DNA of 64,000 bases from Diplosphaera chodatii (taxonomy: Eukaryota; Chlorophyta; Trebouxiophyceae; Prasiolales; Stichococcaceae): assembly GCA_032358165.1 (NCBI GenBank), contig JAALGY010000019.1:310001-374000 (forward strand), read 5' to 3'. Below the pieces are notes generated by a model. It did not search any database. It had not been told where the DNA came from and was given only the letters and a program-made list of their open reading frames with translations. The position numbers were made by a program, and so were the translations under genes. Shown in pieces: positions 46,159-57,234 of the stretch; position 1 is the stretch's first letter, and each line of letters opens with the position of its first letter.

Positions 46159-49100
46159 GCTGAGATCACAAGCTAAGTCTGTGATGCCCTGAGATTAGCC
46201 CTAGAAGACTGGGGAAACGCCAATGCAAGCAGTTGATAGGCGCTGTGCATTGACAGCGTGTGCCGTGACCATTGCAGATCGGCTTCCTCAGACTCCCAAC
46301 GCGGATCTAGGGCCAGTCAGGCCCCGCAAAGCACTGTTAAGGTGCGTGATCTGCATTGGTGTCCAGCTGAAGCTGCCTGCCATCCTCGCATCCAGCCATG
46401 CTACAACGTTTGTGGCCCGAGCATGTGTCGCCAACGCAGTGTCACTAAGCAGAGGGACATGCCCTTGCAGGCTGCACTGTAGCCCGAGTATCTGCCCGCA
46501 GAAGTAGCGTTGCAAGCGTACGGATGTGCCGCTGCAAGCTGCAGTATAGACCGCCTGCAGCAAGTGCTTTAGAGTAGCCTGGGCTGCAGCATGGAGTCGG
46601 GAGCGGCGTGTGTGCACAACATTCACAGTCGGTGCTCCAGTACTAGCATCTATCACAAAATGCCTCTGCAACAAGGCTGTCATAAACAGGGCACTGCCAG
46701 ACCTTAAAAGCAGCTGTGCAGCATGCCCAGAGTCTGGTGCTGATAGCTGGTAGCCATTTTTGCATTGCCTCATGTACAGTATATTACAGCTGCCATCTGC
46801 GCTAACTGCGGTGCTGATGTGCTCGTGAGATGCGACAGCCAACGTGTGCATTAGGATAACAGGCTGTCACACGTTGTGCATCATAGTAAAACTAAGTAGT
46901 GCCAAGCATGTGCCGGCCCGCACATTGATCTGCGGGGTGAGCACAATGCAGCCCATGTGCACTCGATGCAACATGGTTGCAGGCCATCATATGGCTCCTC
47001 ATGTGTTGATCTGCCGTCCAGTACAGCCGTAGCACTCTGGGGATGGGCATGTGTCCTGGGGCGGCGGGGCGGGTGTCCTGTGGGTGCGCAGCAGGGGTCC
47101 TGGGTGTCCTGCAACCAGGACAGCTGGAGGACAGGGGCGGGGACATCGATAGGACATGATGTGGGACAGACGCTGGGAGCGGGTGGTGTCCTGCAGGCTT
47201 CCTGTGGGTGTCTTTCTGCAGCCTATCCAGGACAGGGTTCCTCTGTGGTGTCCTGGGACGATGCCTTGCGCGTCTTTTACAGTGTCCGGCTCGCACTACA
47301 GGACAGCGGCTGCACAGCCGCTGGACACCTGTTTCGCACACCAGTCTCTCATGGTCAAGACAAAACCCGGCATATCATTCCGGGACAGTTCACAACTTCC
47401 GTGCGGGACGCCCGTGCAGGACAGTTGTGCCGAGCCGCCAGGACACCTGCTGCAGGACATCTGCGCCGGCAGCGCAAGGCTGATACTGTGCTGTGCTGCA
47501 TGGTTTTGCGCAGCCATCTTCAGCATGCTGCCAGCATGTGCGGCGTGCTGGCTGTGCCTCTCGCATGCAGCGCTTGCTCGCCAGCCCATGCTGATTGGCA
47601 GGGACTGCTACCGCTGCTGGAACGCCACCCTGCAGCGCACACAGCACGACAGTCAGACCCTGGCGGCTGCTGAGAGGACCACAGCTGCAGCTGGTGGCAG
47701 TTGTGGCCGCAGCTCTTGCTTGAATGCCGCGCACATGTTGGAAACCCTTTGCCAAAGCATGCGCACATCACGCCCCAAACATCTATAAAGCAGCACACTC
47801 TGGCCAGGGACCCAGGCCTGCACAGCGCACAGCATGCTGGCTGCCGGCTGACACAGACGCTGCAGCAGCCGCAGGTGCGCTGCTGCGTGCTGACAAGTGT
47901 GCTCACCTGCTGCGCCCGACAGCCGCCGCTGCCCCGCCGCCCGCCAGCAGGCCGCAGCATGACGCTCGCTGGCTGCAGCCTCTGGCGCCGCTGCAGCCCA
48001 TGCAGCTGGCAGGGCCGCCGGCGCTGCTGCCGCCAACCTGCAGAGCTCCCATTGCACCGCTGAGATCCTGTGTTGACTGGCAGAAGTCTTGGTGGATGGG
48101 GCGAGTGGTGAAGGTGCAGCTGCCATTGCTTGCATTGTCAAGCCTACGATACCAATCAGGGGCGCTGAAGCCAGCAGCGAACACAGCCAGCATGTTGGTT
48201 CACAGCTAGATGTGCTGCTGCCGCTAAGTTTCTCAGACACACCAGCCGACAAGCTGCTTGCTGCCACATGACCTGGTCCAGGAATATGCTGCTGTGTTGC
48301 CTGTTGTCCTGCAGTGTATGCTTACCGGTGGTAGCTCACGACCGCCTGCCCCTATCAGCAGCTGCAGCATGCTAGTGCACAAGCCGGCGGTGCCGCCCTG
48401 GCCACCCCAGGCGTGCTGCATGAAAGCGTTTTCGCCGCCGCTCTGTCGCCATCCTAAAGAGCACCCGCCAGACCAATTGACAGCTATATCTGCTGACAGC
48501 AGCACGGCGGTGTGACAAAGGCACATGCAGTAGTAGCTGCAAAGTGATCAGCAAAGACAGTGGATTATTGCATGCAAACTCGAAGTCAGAGTCAGCATCA
48601 ATGGTCACTCTCAGGTGCTCCACAGCCGTCAACATCAAGACACAGGTGCCCGCAGTCTGCTGACGAATCACTTGCAAAACTATCAGCAAAACTGACCTGT
48701 GTGCCCGCCTGTGGCGGCTGGTATACATCTGCAGTTGTCACATGGTTACAAGAAAGCAGGTCGAGGCTGCTGGCGGTCGTTGGAGCCTGCAATTACAGGT
48801 AATGCGCCAAATCGGATCAAAAATCCAGACATTGCAGCACCAAAGCATGGGGCCCTATTGCGCACGAGGGACCTGATGCGTAAATGCTGGGAGGAACATG
48901 GCGAGTAGTGCCAGCATCGCACCAAATGTCCAGATCGTCATCAGGAGCTGCAGCATTGGATGCACAGCTGACGCATGCGCCAATGCTGTCGACAGGCACA
49001 CGACCTGCCATCGCACTGGTGGCTGTCTGCTGAAAATTTCGCTGCGCAAGCTGTAGCTGCCATTGTTGTCTGCTGCACCAAACTAAGACCGTGACTGGCC

Positions 49101-49309
49101 ATTGGCAGAGACGTGCGTTTGCATGTTGCACACGACGGCCATGTCTGGTGCGGTAGCCACACTCGAGCCAGTATATCACAATCATGAGTGTCATCACAGA
49201 GGCATCTGCATGCCAGAAGAACGCGTGCTGATGCGATGTTCGCATCTGCACACGCCTCCTAGCAACTCAGTGAGTGGCTGCATGGCACTCATACAGTGGC
49301 TGCATGCCC
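46159..49309. other. Spacer of the inverted repeat, no recognised gene
   Basis: 3.15 kb. Open frames occur on both strands (the longest around 47156-47788 plus and 47653-48267 minus) but show no transposase, reverse transcriptase or other family signal. It contains the GTCCTG/CAGGAC-rich stretch at 47048-47470. Short minus-strand pieces near 48464-48485 resemble nothing conclusively. Confidence 0.5.
47048..47470. repeat. Dense cluster of GTCCTG / CAGGACA words
   Basis: About 420 bp in which TGTCCTG or its complement CAGGACA recurs at irregular spacing, roughly every 15-30 bp, in both orientations. This is unlike flanking sequence. Confidence 0.7.
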
Positions 49310-50119
49310 GCTGACAATGCTTTGCACACAGAGGGCAAAACAGCACCTGCTTGATTGCTGGGTGCACACCGCATCGTACGCAGGTGCCTCGTCATGTCCT
49401 GCCCAGCTCCGTCTGCTGCATCCGCTGGTGCTACATCTTCAGGCTAGTGCTACTGCTGCTCGGTCGCTAAGGCCCCTGGCCCTGTCGGCTTGTGGGGCCA
49501 TCACTGCATGCTGTCTGGATCGAGCACCCCATTCTCTGGCACAGCCTCCAGGGTGTCTGCATACCGTCCCCGGCGATCGCTCTGCGTCCAGCATGCCAAG
49601 CAGAGTTGTCCCAGCCTGCTGGCGCCCCAAAAGCCGGGTCTCATGGGCCCTGCACCGACGTGCATGCGCACAGGCTCCCCCAAGCAAAGCTGGAATTGCA
49701 GCACGACGGAGCATGCGATGCGCCAAACGAAGGCACAAGAAGAGCCTGCACATGAACCGCCTTCGATACTCTGGTCTGGGACATGGCCCGTGCGCACGGC
49801 TGTAGCCGTGGCTGGGCCGATGTACACAGGTGAGTGCCCAGGGCACATGCCTGCGTGCAGGCCGCTTGGAGAGGCGCGGCCGCTTGCAGGAAGGTCAGCA
49901 AGGTCTCAGAGAGCAACCTGCAAGTGGTAGCGCATGATGCGGGCGTCTGTGGTCGCAGCACTTAGCGTTTTGAGCAGCGTCATATTGTGGAGCTAGAGCG
50001 TCATATGTTCAGGCTTTTTGCGTCCAAAAGGGCCATATTGAAGGGGGTCCTGACCACCGTATCAGCCGACCAGGGGATACTAAGTTCAACTTAGTATCCC
50101 CTGAGCCGACTACATAACT
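49310..50119. repeat. Right arm of large inverted repeat, with two insertions
   Basis: Reverse complement of 45437-46158. Relative to the left arm it carries about 50 bp extra near 49965-50018 (containing two AGCGTCATAT words) and a 33-bp palindrome with a duplicated 7-bp flank at 50071-50110. Confidence 0.9.
50071..50103. repeat. 33-bp palindrome flanked by 7-bp direct repeats
   Basis: CAGGGGATACTAAGTT, a central C, then the exact complement. AGCCGAC occurs on both sides (50064-50070 and 50104-50110) but once in the left arm, which lacks the palindrome. It therefore looks like an insertion with target duplication. Confidence 0.8.
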
Positions 50120-50122
50120 GGT

Positions 50123-50139
50123 GTTCACGTGCCGTGAAC
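50123..50139. repeat. 17-bp palindrome GTTCACG-TGC-CGTGAAC
   Basis: 7-bp arms and a 3-nt loop, located between the two long palindromes. Confidence 0.8.
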
Positions 50140-50153
50140 ATGTACCACATGCA

Positions 50154-50184
50154 AGGGGATACTAAGTTCAACTTAGTATCCCCT
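50154..50184. repeat. Second copy of the 31-bp palindrome core
   Basis: Identical 31-bp core to 50072-50102, 82 bp downstream, outside the inverted repeat. A TGCA word is found on each side. Confidence 0.85.
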
Positions 50185-52510
50185 GCACATACAGTTTACG
50201 GTATGCACGAATGCACCCCAGTAGGCCTTTATTAGCGAGTTACGTCAAAGAAAGGGGCAGCAGCGACAGCCCAAGTTCAGTTGGAAGAAGTACCAGCAAA
50301 GGTTCTATGGCCCCGGGCGGGGCTCTGCAACTTATCACAGTCTACCAGTAGTCAACATCCAGAACGCATGTCTACCCAGAGCAGTCAACCTTAGGGTTGC
50401 AAAGATACAGTGTATGTGGACAGATGTGTTCGTACATTGCTCCCTAGTGTGTGGCTTCATTATTATACAGAGGGTAATAGTTGGCTGGTCCACTGCTGTT
50501 TCTGCTCCAGGTATGGCCACTGCTGCTCAAGGCTGGAAGAGCACTATCCACGCCATCACACACGTGAATGGATACCACACCAGCGTCAGCATCCTCGACT
50601 GCAGACAAGCACACACTCATAAGTCACAAGTACAAGGGTGCAAGGAATATTGCTGCGACGGCTAGTTCATGGTAACCCACCTGAGAGCCGGGGTCTTTGA
50701 GAGTGACCGATCTCACGTACAAGAGTATCATGACGGTCACACCAACAGATTTCAATGTACCTCCTGCTGAGCCGGTTGCAGTTTGGAGGATTTCGCCCTA
50801 CCGTCGCACAGCAACATCACTCAGCGTAAAGAGACTCCGTATCAAACAACGCCAAGGCCGTCAGCCACAGCTCGGGATCTGACAACCCTACAAGCAGCTC
50901 ACCACTGGTACAGTTGCCTTCACCATCACAGGCCTGCAGCGCAACGACGCGAGACCGTTCAGTGGTCAGCAGCATGCCAATCGTCCCGAGGGCTGCAGAG
51001 CACAGGGTGTTATACGCATAGGCTGCCGAAGCTGGAACACATTTGCTGCACCATGCACAGGCTGCGCACCGCCGGCGGAGCATGTGCAGGGACCTGCGGT
51101 CTCTGCGGGCAGACAGACGCAGCGACGTCCGCCGGCAGCTTGACGTGCTACTATTGTCGGGCCACGCAGCACGGATGCTGCCCAAAATGGTATGCATCTG
51201 CTTCTCTCAAGCCACAGCAGCAAGGGGTATCGTCGGAGAGCCTCGTGTTACTTTTTATCGTGAACACTCAGCTGCTATGTGAATGCTGCGAGCTGCAAAT
51301 GCAAACGCAAGGCTTGAGGAGTAGGCTCCTCGCTGTATGAAGCACCTTGCACAGCTGAAAGTCGAAGTGCGACGCGAGAGGGCCTCACCATCGCCTTCAC
51401 CAGAGGAAGAACTAGGCCTGCAATGGTCAAGGGGAATAGTTCTTGAAGTTAAGAAGGACTACCATGGACAACGAGTCCTGCACGACATGCTTGACACGCT
51501 TGCCTGCAGCCATGCGGAATTCATCCCTGGGACACGGCAGAATATTGCCAAAGGAAGTCGGGGTTCATTCAGGTCAGGCCACACTACCGTGTAACCCGGC
51601 GGTTGCGCCTCACCATGGCTGGGCCTCCTGCTTGGTCACTCGTCATCTTGCAAAGGTGACACTGGGGCATCCATGCTGGTGATATCGCCATGCTGTTCAA
51701 TATGAGGCGGCGGCGATGGCGGTTCAGTTGACTTAGCCTGCGTCGCGTTGTCAGCGGTTGACCAGCATGCTGTGCGACCGGCACAGTTTGCGTGCTAAGC
51801 CAGCGCTTTGGCTGGCTGCTGCATCTCTCAGCGCGCGGCGAGGGAGGTTACCGTTCAAGGGCGTACTTTGTTGCTGGGGTAGAGGCGGTGCCTTGCCCAA
51901 ACGAGAGGGGCAACTTGAGGCGTTTTGACTGCATGTTGGGTCGCATCTCTGTTGGTGCGCATGGAGTCGTACTGGCAGAAGAGGACGCGTGATCTCTCTG
52001 GTGTCAATCTGGTGTCAGTGCAGTGCTCGTTACACCATCAAGTCCCTGTTGCACATCTGAAGTCAAGACTGAGCGCCCTGATCATAGGTGGCGTGGCGTC
52101 CGCTAGGGACTGATGTCTTGCCGGACTGCAGCAGCGCAGCCACAGACAACAGCGGCAGACACAGGACGTGGAAAACTCCAAGTGCTCCAATGTTGGCAGA
52201 CTGCAGCAGGATGCATTACATGATTTCAGAGTATTTGCATCGGCAGGCGCAACAGAACACATGTTGGTATCAGCACACCTCGGCTCAGCAGCTCGCAGCA
52301 TCAGCTGCCGAGCGGCGTAGTCTGCAGACACAAGCACTCGCGCTCTTAGACCCCATGTGCTCAGTTTCCACAGCTGCACTGTTCCCTTTGGAGAAAGCAA
52401 GCATGTCAGCTGCTGCCATCGCTGCTTACGGGCATGAGCATGTGCCTGATTGCAGTGGCTGACGATCATAGTTTTAAGTGTGCAGGGGGCCGTTTAGGCG
52501 GGATACGCAG
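50185..52510. other. Unassigned; may hold 5' exons of the CUE-like gene
   Basis: A minus-strand frame at 50817-51000 reads SDPELWLTALALFDTESLYAE before a stop and could be the last exon of an unknown gene. Plus-strand pieces around 52190-52440 align by eye with the truncated copy at 41.2-41.6 kb and are likely exons of the downstream gene. No full model. Confidence 0.35.
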
Positions 52511-54355
52511 ATTTCCTGAGCAGCATGGCGGGCCAGCATTGCTGGAGCCCGCCATCATGAACTATGTGCAGGTGCGGCCTCTCCTGCAAACCAATTTGCA
52601 ATGGCACTGGAATCAAAGTGGTTGTGTCTTATCATACGCTGTTATGTTGACATTGGCAGGGACCGGCTGGCAGACCGGGCTGCTGCGAATGAGGCCGGCG
52701 CCGTTGAGCAACTGGACAATATGTGTGCCTTCCACATTGCTGCTGGGAATGCAGTGATGCCTCAAGAACTGCGCACATCATCAGTCAAAGACACTTCTGG
52801 GGCACGTAACAGCGTCTCATACCCACCTCTTCCCGCGCTGCAGGTGCTGTGCGGCTTTGACGCTGACTGCTGGGCGGCTCCTGACAAGTTGGCGCATCGT
52901 GCGGCCCTGTGTGGCCTCCTGGCCGAGGTGAACAACGTTTTTCTGCGGCATGTTCATGTTCATGGTTATCGAACACTGCCCAGCTGTGACACCAGCTTGA
53001 TGCCATGTCATGCCAATTCATATGTGAAGACATTGTGTTCCCTCTGCTCGTCTGCAGATCGGCGCCCTGCTCAGGGAGTCGGAGCAGGAAGCCAATGCAG
53101 CACATCAGCCGCCTGCACATGCAGCGCCCACTGACAGCACTGCTGCATATGGCACAGCAGCGACCTTCTCAAATGCTGATGGTGTGGAAACAGAGGCGGC
53201 AGAGGTGGCAGAGGTGGCACACAGTGCTGCAGAAGCTGACCCGGCTGCAGTGGCCATGCTGCGGGAACTGTGCTGTGATGGGGCATCACCAGACTTTCTG
53301 ACACATGTCCTCGCACGGCGGTGTCATGGCGACCTCGAGGTGAGCAGGCCTGTTAATTCCTACATCTGTCGCAGGACGTTGGAACATGTGTAGAGCAACA
53401 CAAGGTGACACTTGCGCATGACAGATGCACCTGCACAGCATCGCAGCTACGCTCTGTAGGCATCGTCAGCGCAGTGTTTTACATCTTGCAGGCTGCAGCG
53501 CAGCAGCTTGTCGACTGGGATGGGGAGCTGTCCCGACAGGAGGCCGCGTGGCACAAGTCGCAGGCAGCAGCCAGTGCTGCTGGCGTGCGTGAGGCGGCGG
53601 CAGCTGCAGCGGAGCGGCGCCGCCTGTTTGCTCGACTCGACCTGCAGGTGAGTGCCATGGTCGAAGTCGTAAGCTGAGATTGAATCCAAGCTTACGTCAA
53701 CGCTATCTGGCATATGTTGCAGACTCGTCGGCATAGATTTTTGGCACTGGAAGTGCAATCCTCACTACAGATATTCATGCCAACACCTTCTGCAGGCGGT
53801 GCCAGAGGGCGTCAGCAGCGGTCGACGCTCAAAGAAGGGGCAGGCAGCTGTAGATGCCTGGCAGCCTGCAGATGGCGCCAAGCGCAATGTGCGTCCACGC
53901 TTACATGCACACAGTGCAGTCAATGCTACCAATGCACACTGGCATTATATGATACAGGCAGCATACAAAATTTCCAAACCGATCGATGTGGCCAAGCACA
54001 CCAGGCCATCCTTGCGCAGGTGCGATATCGTGATGGCAGACTTGTATCAACACGCGGAGAGAAGTACATAGTGGAGAGTCTGCAGGCGGACTACGACGGC
54101 GGCAGCCGCGGCAAAGTGAAGACAAAAGGTACAACAACGACAACACTGCTTTCATTTCAACCAGTAGAAGCTGAATAACCTCTCGTCTGCAATTCTTCAG
54201 CGATGCTGGCAAGGTCGGCAAACGGATCCTGAACATCGCAAAGGATGTTCAGGATAATTCATCATATTAATTCAGGAAAGCACCATACTTGCCATGCAGA
54301 CAGTCCACGTGACTTCGCTCATCTTGCAGGGAAGCGAGGCGTGGGGTTTGTGTAG
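52511..54355 (+). CDS. CUE-like domain protein (ubiquitin-binding type), 5' end uncertain
   Basis: Well-supported 3' exons in phase: 52844-52927, 53058-53339, 53492-53647, 53796-53888, 54020-54128, 54330-54355 (TAG). Exons 52511-52571 and about 52668-52720 precede them but their joins are unresolved. The segment VAMLRELCCDGASPDFLTHV followed by CHGDLEAAAQQLVD has the three-helix spacing of a CUE domain, which binds monoubiquitin; the usual Phe-Pro is replaced. It is followed by an Ala-rich helix with WDGELSRQEAAWHKSQ, and a basic Gly-rich C-terminus (YDGGSRGKVKTKGKRGVGFV). The architecture is reminiscent of ASCC2-type CUE proteins but this is not proven. A partial paralogue lies at 40.9-42.5 kb, on the other side of the inverted repeat. 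Confidence 0.6.
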
Positions 54356-54536
54356 CGCACCAAAGCGAGACCTGGGCACCGCGACGTGCGAACTGCGACG
54401 CAGTGTAACCGGGAACTGCAACAGTGGACGCTGTATGTACAGACGGCATTGTGATCACAGCTGACTGACCACAATTGACAGTAGCAAACTGAGATGTACA
54501 AGAGATGTACAAGACCGCAGAAACGATGTGAAGTAT

Positions 54537-56992
54537 TCAGGCATTGCCAGGTGATGAAGTGCCGCTACTGCTAAAAATTCTTGCTAGGGGACCAAAAGGA
54601 AAGGCAAGGCGCTTGTGCCGCGAGTCTGCCCTCAGTACAAACAACAAGTACCCAAAAACCACAGCTGTCAACCCCGCAAATGTTAAACGCCCAATATAAA
54701 GATCCCTGTGGCAGGAGCAGGATGACCATCAGTTTCAGCACTTGTGGGGACAACATACATGTAGCATGTCTGCAGACAATGGTCAGTCAGAGCTTTCAGA
54801 CTGTTTGCACTGCTCACCCTGTTCCAGTTCGTGCAAGGTACAGGCTGAGCAGCTGCGCCCAGCCGAAGATAGTGCCCCAAGATGACCTGCACACGCCAGC
54901 AAGCAGTTTGCCATTCGCACCAAAATTTCATCATCCTCATTCGAAACTGAGCTGCAGGCTGATGCAGCCCGAGCTTGCTGGTGATGTGCAATGCCGGTGC
55001 TGTGCCCGTCTTGTGCAGCAGCTCACCCCACAAACCAGACAAGGTCGTCACTGATGAGCGCCCGTGGCACCATCAGCGCATTGCCAGACGTGGCCAGCAG
55101 CACAGTGCCCACCGACAGGCCCTCCAGGCTGGCTGGCACAGCGAAATTCCGCAGCTGCACGCAAGAATGACAGACTCGCATGCTTGATAGCGCAGACAGC
55201 ACACAGGCCCTGTGCACAACCCAGCCCCACAAATTATCATCAGTGCACCGTTGCATTCACAAGAGCATGGAGTCCATCGGTCTTGTAATCACCGAACCTA
55301 TTGGGTAGTGGACAGTCCACTATGGGAGGTGCAAACCCTCAAGCCTGGACCCCTCACCAGCTGCGCCAGGGGCTGGAACATGAACAGCAGCGTGGCGGTC
55401 CAGCCCAGCAGGTTGCGCGACAGCGGCTCCAGCGCCGCCGGCAGCCGCCCCAGCCGCCTGGCCAGGAACAGGGCGGATGCGCACCCCGCGGCGGCTGCCG
55501 CTGGCACGCTGCTGGCCCTGGCTGCAAAGACCTGCCACAGCGCCTGCATGCATGCGCCAGATGCTGTCCTGACAGCACTATCAAGACCGCTCAGGACCCA
55601 CGCTGATGCGTGGTCCTGCAGCCCCGGATGGACCGAAACGATCCTCGTGATCTGGCCGATCGTATGCAAGCAGAGTTGGTGCAGCAGAATGTCCTGGCTT
55701 CCATACTCGACATGTGCTATGCAGATCCATGCTGCCTATACTGCGGTGATTGCTGTATTGCACAGCCGATGAGGGTATTCTGCACTGTGCTGCAGCGTCT
55801 CACCTGCGGCAGAATCACCAGGCCTATCAAGCCCAGCACCTCGCTCCACAGCGCCCACAGGTCGCCGCCGCCCGGCATCGCAGCCAGCGCGCCGCTCAGC
55901 TTGGCGCCATTCACCAGCGCCGCGGCTGCCACTGCAATGGTGGCGGCGCCAAATGCAGCTGGCGGCATGAAGCCTGCCATGTAAATCTGCAGAGCAGGCC
56001 CGAAAGTCAACAGCTGGCGGTATGCGCAATGCACAGACATTACTTAAACACTCAGTGTTGTGTTTATCGTCCCACTCGATACAGGTGTGAGCGGGAGCTG
56101 CTGAGCACAAGCCTCCGCAAGCGGCTATGCTTCAGCAGCTTGTCTTGATACTGCCCGTCACCTGCGCCAGGAGCGCGTAGTTGCTGCCGACGCCCAGGGC
56201 CTGGATGAGCGCTGCCGACGACTCCCGCCGCCCGATGAAGTACGTCAGCAGCAGCGTGTTGCCTGCCAGCGCCATGCAGAAGCCCTGCAGGCACCACCGA
56301 GTGCAGGGCTGTCAACGTAAGGGCCACTCTGCACTGCAACGATCCCCGCTGCGGTGGTGGCGCCAGCACGCTGGTGCGATGCTGGTGGCAGGTCAGGGTG
56401 ACGTGCAAGATCACGAAGCCGAGCCAAACTGCAAAACCCTCACCACCCAGGACAGCGCTGCCAGCGCCTGAGGGTTCCCGCCCAGCAGATTTTGCGAGTT
56501 CAGCACCACCTGCCAGATGAGTGTTGACAGTAGCTCAGGATGATCAGCATTCGGTGGACCTGCGTTCGTCACTTTGTGCGGTCCGTATTGCGCTACCATC
56601 ATGCACTTGCACGGCTGCGCTGGCACCTGGGGTAGCAGCAGGAAGACGAACGGCAGCGTGGCGCTGTCGACCAGGCGCGAGCTCGTCGCATCCCAGTGCA
56701 TGGTAGCACGGTCCAGCGCTGCTGACACCCCGCCGCTGCTGCCTCGAAAGCCCTCCGACCCATTGGACGACTGCGGGGCTGAGGCTGCGTTGCCACTGGC
56801 GACGCTGCTTCTGACGGATGCGCCATGTCTTCGAAGATGTCGAGCATCACAACGTGACATATGCAGCAGCTGACGCGTATGCTGGGATGCTGCAAGACGG
56901 ACTGATATACATGTTGATGATGGCCGTGTTCTGAGGACTGCTGGATCTGATGCATGATCCGCATATGCACCGCGCGGCGCCGCGAGGCGCAT
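54537..56992 (-). CDS. MEX1: Maltose exporter of the chloroplast envelope
   Basis: Exports maltose from starch breakdown across the plastid inner envelope. Eight exons close exactly from ATG to TGA: 56627-56992, 56444-56509, 56162-56284, 55804-55986, 55358-55543, 55027-55154, 54818-54886, 54537-54705; 429 aa (Arabidopsis MEX1 is about 415). A transit-peptide-like N-terminus of about 95 aa (Arg/Ser/Ala) precedes the membrane part. MEX1 blocks: LPFVFLLLPQ with VVLNSQNLLGGNPQAL, GNTLLLTYFIGRRESSAALI, LGLIGLVILPQ, NLLGWTATLLFMFQPLAQL, ATSGNALMVPRALISDDLVW, GSSWGTIFGWAQLLSLYLA, and a last helix TFAGLTAVVFGYLLFVLRAD. It diverges from CPN20 over 242 bp, so the two plastid genes could share control elements. 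Confidence 0.95.
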
Positions 56993-57234
56993 GCTGTTGT
57001 ATGGTCCGCTATGTAGGATCACGCCTCATCTTTTGGTGTGTACAACTGCAGCCGCGGCCAGCTTGGTTTGCTGCCAGCGCATGCCAGCTCAGCTTGACAG
57101 CATGCTTCCGGAAGGCAGCCAGCGCTTCAATGCTTGATTGTACCCTGCAACGTTGTGAAGACTAGTATACGACGCCTCGTGACTTGAGAATTCACGTAAA
57201 GGGGGCGTGCTATAGTGTTGAGGGAAAGGTCGAC
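56993..57234. promoter_or_regulatory. Divergent promoter between MEX1 and CPN20
   Basis: 242 bp separate the two start codons. No TATA box or known motif is certain; a GCTATAGTG stretch at 57209-57217 is the nearest TATA-like word to CPN20. Confidence 0.5.

Noticed and set aside
48464..48502. Minus-strand ADIAVNWSGG stretch recalling histone-deacetylase AINWxGG
   Set aside because: The required following HHA and substrate-pocket residues are absent and no flanking exon supports it.
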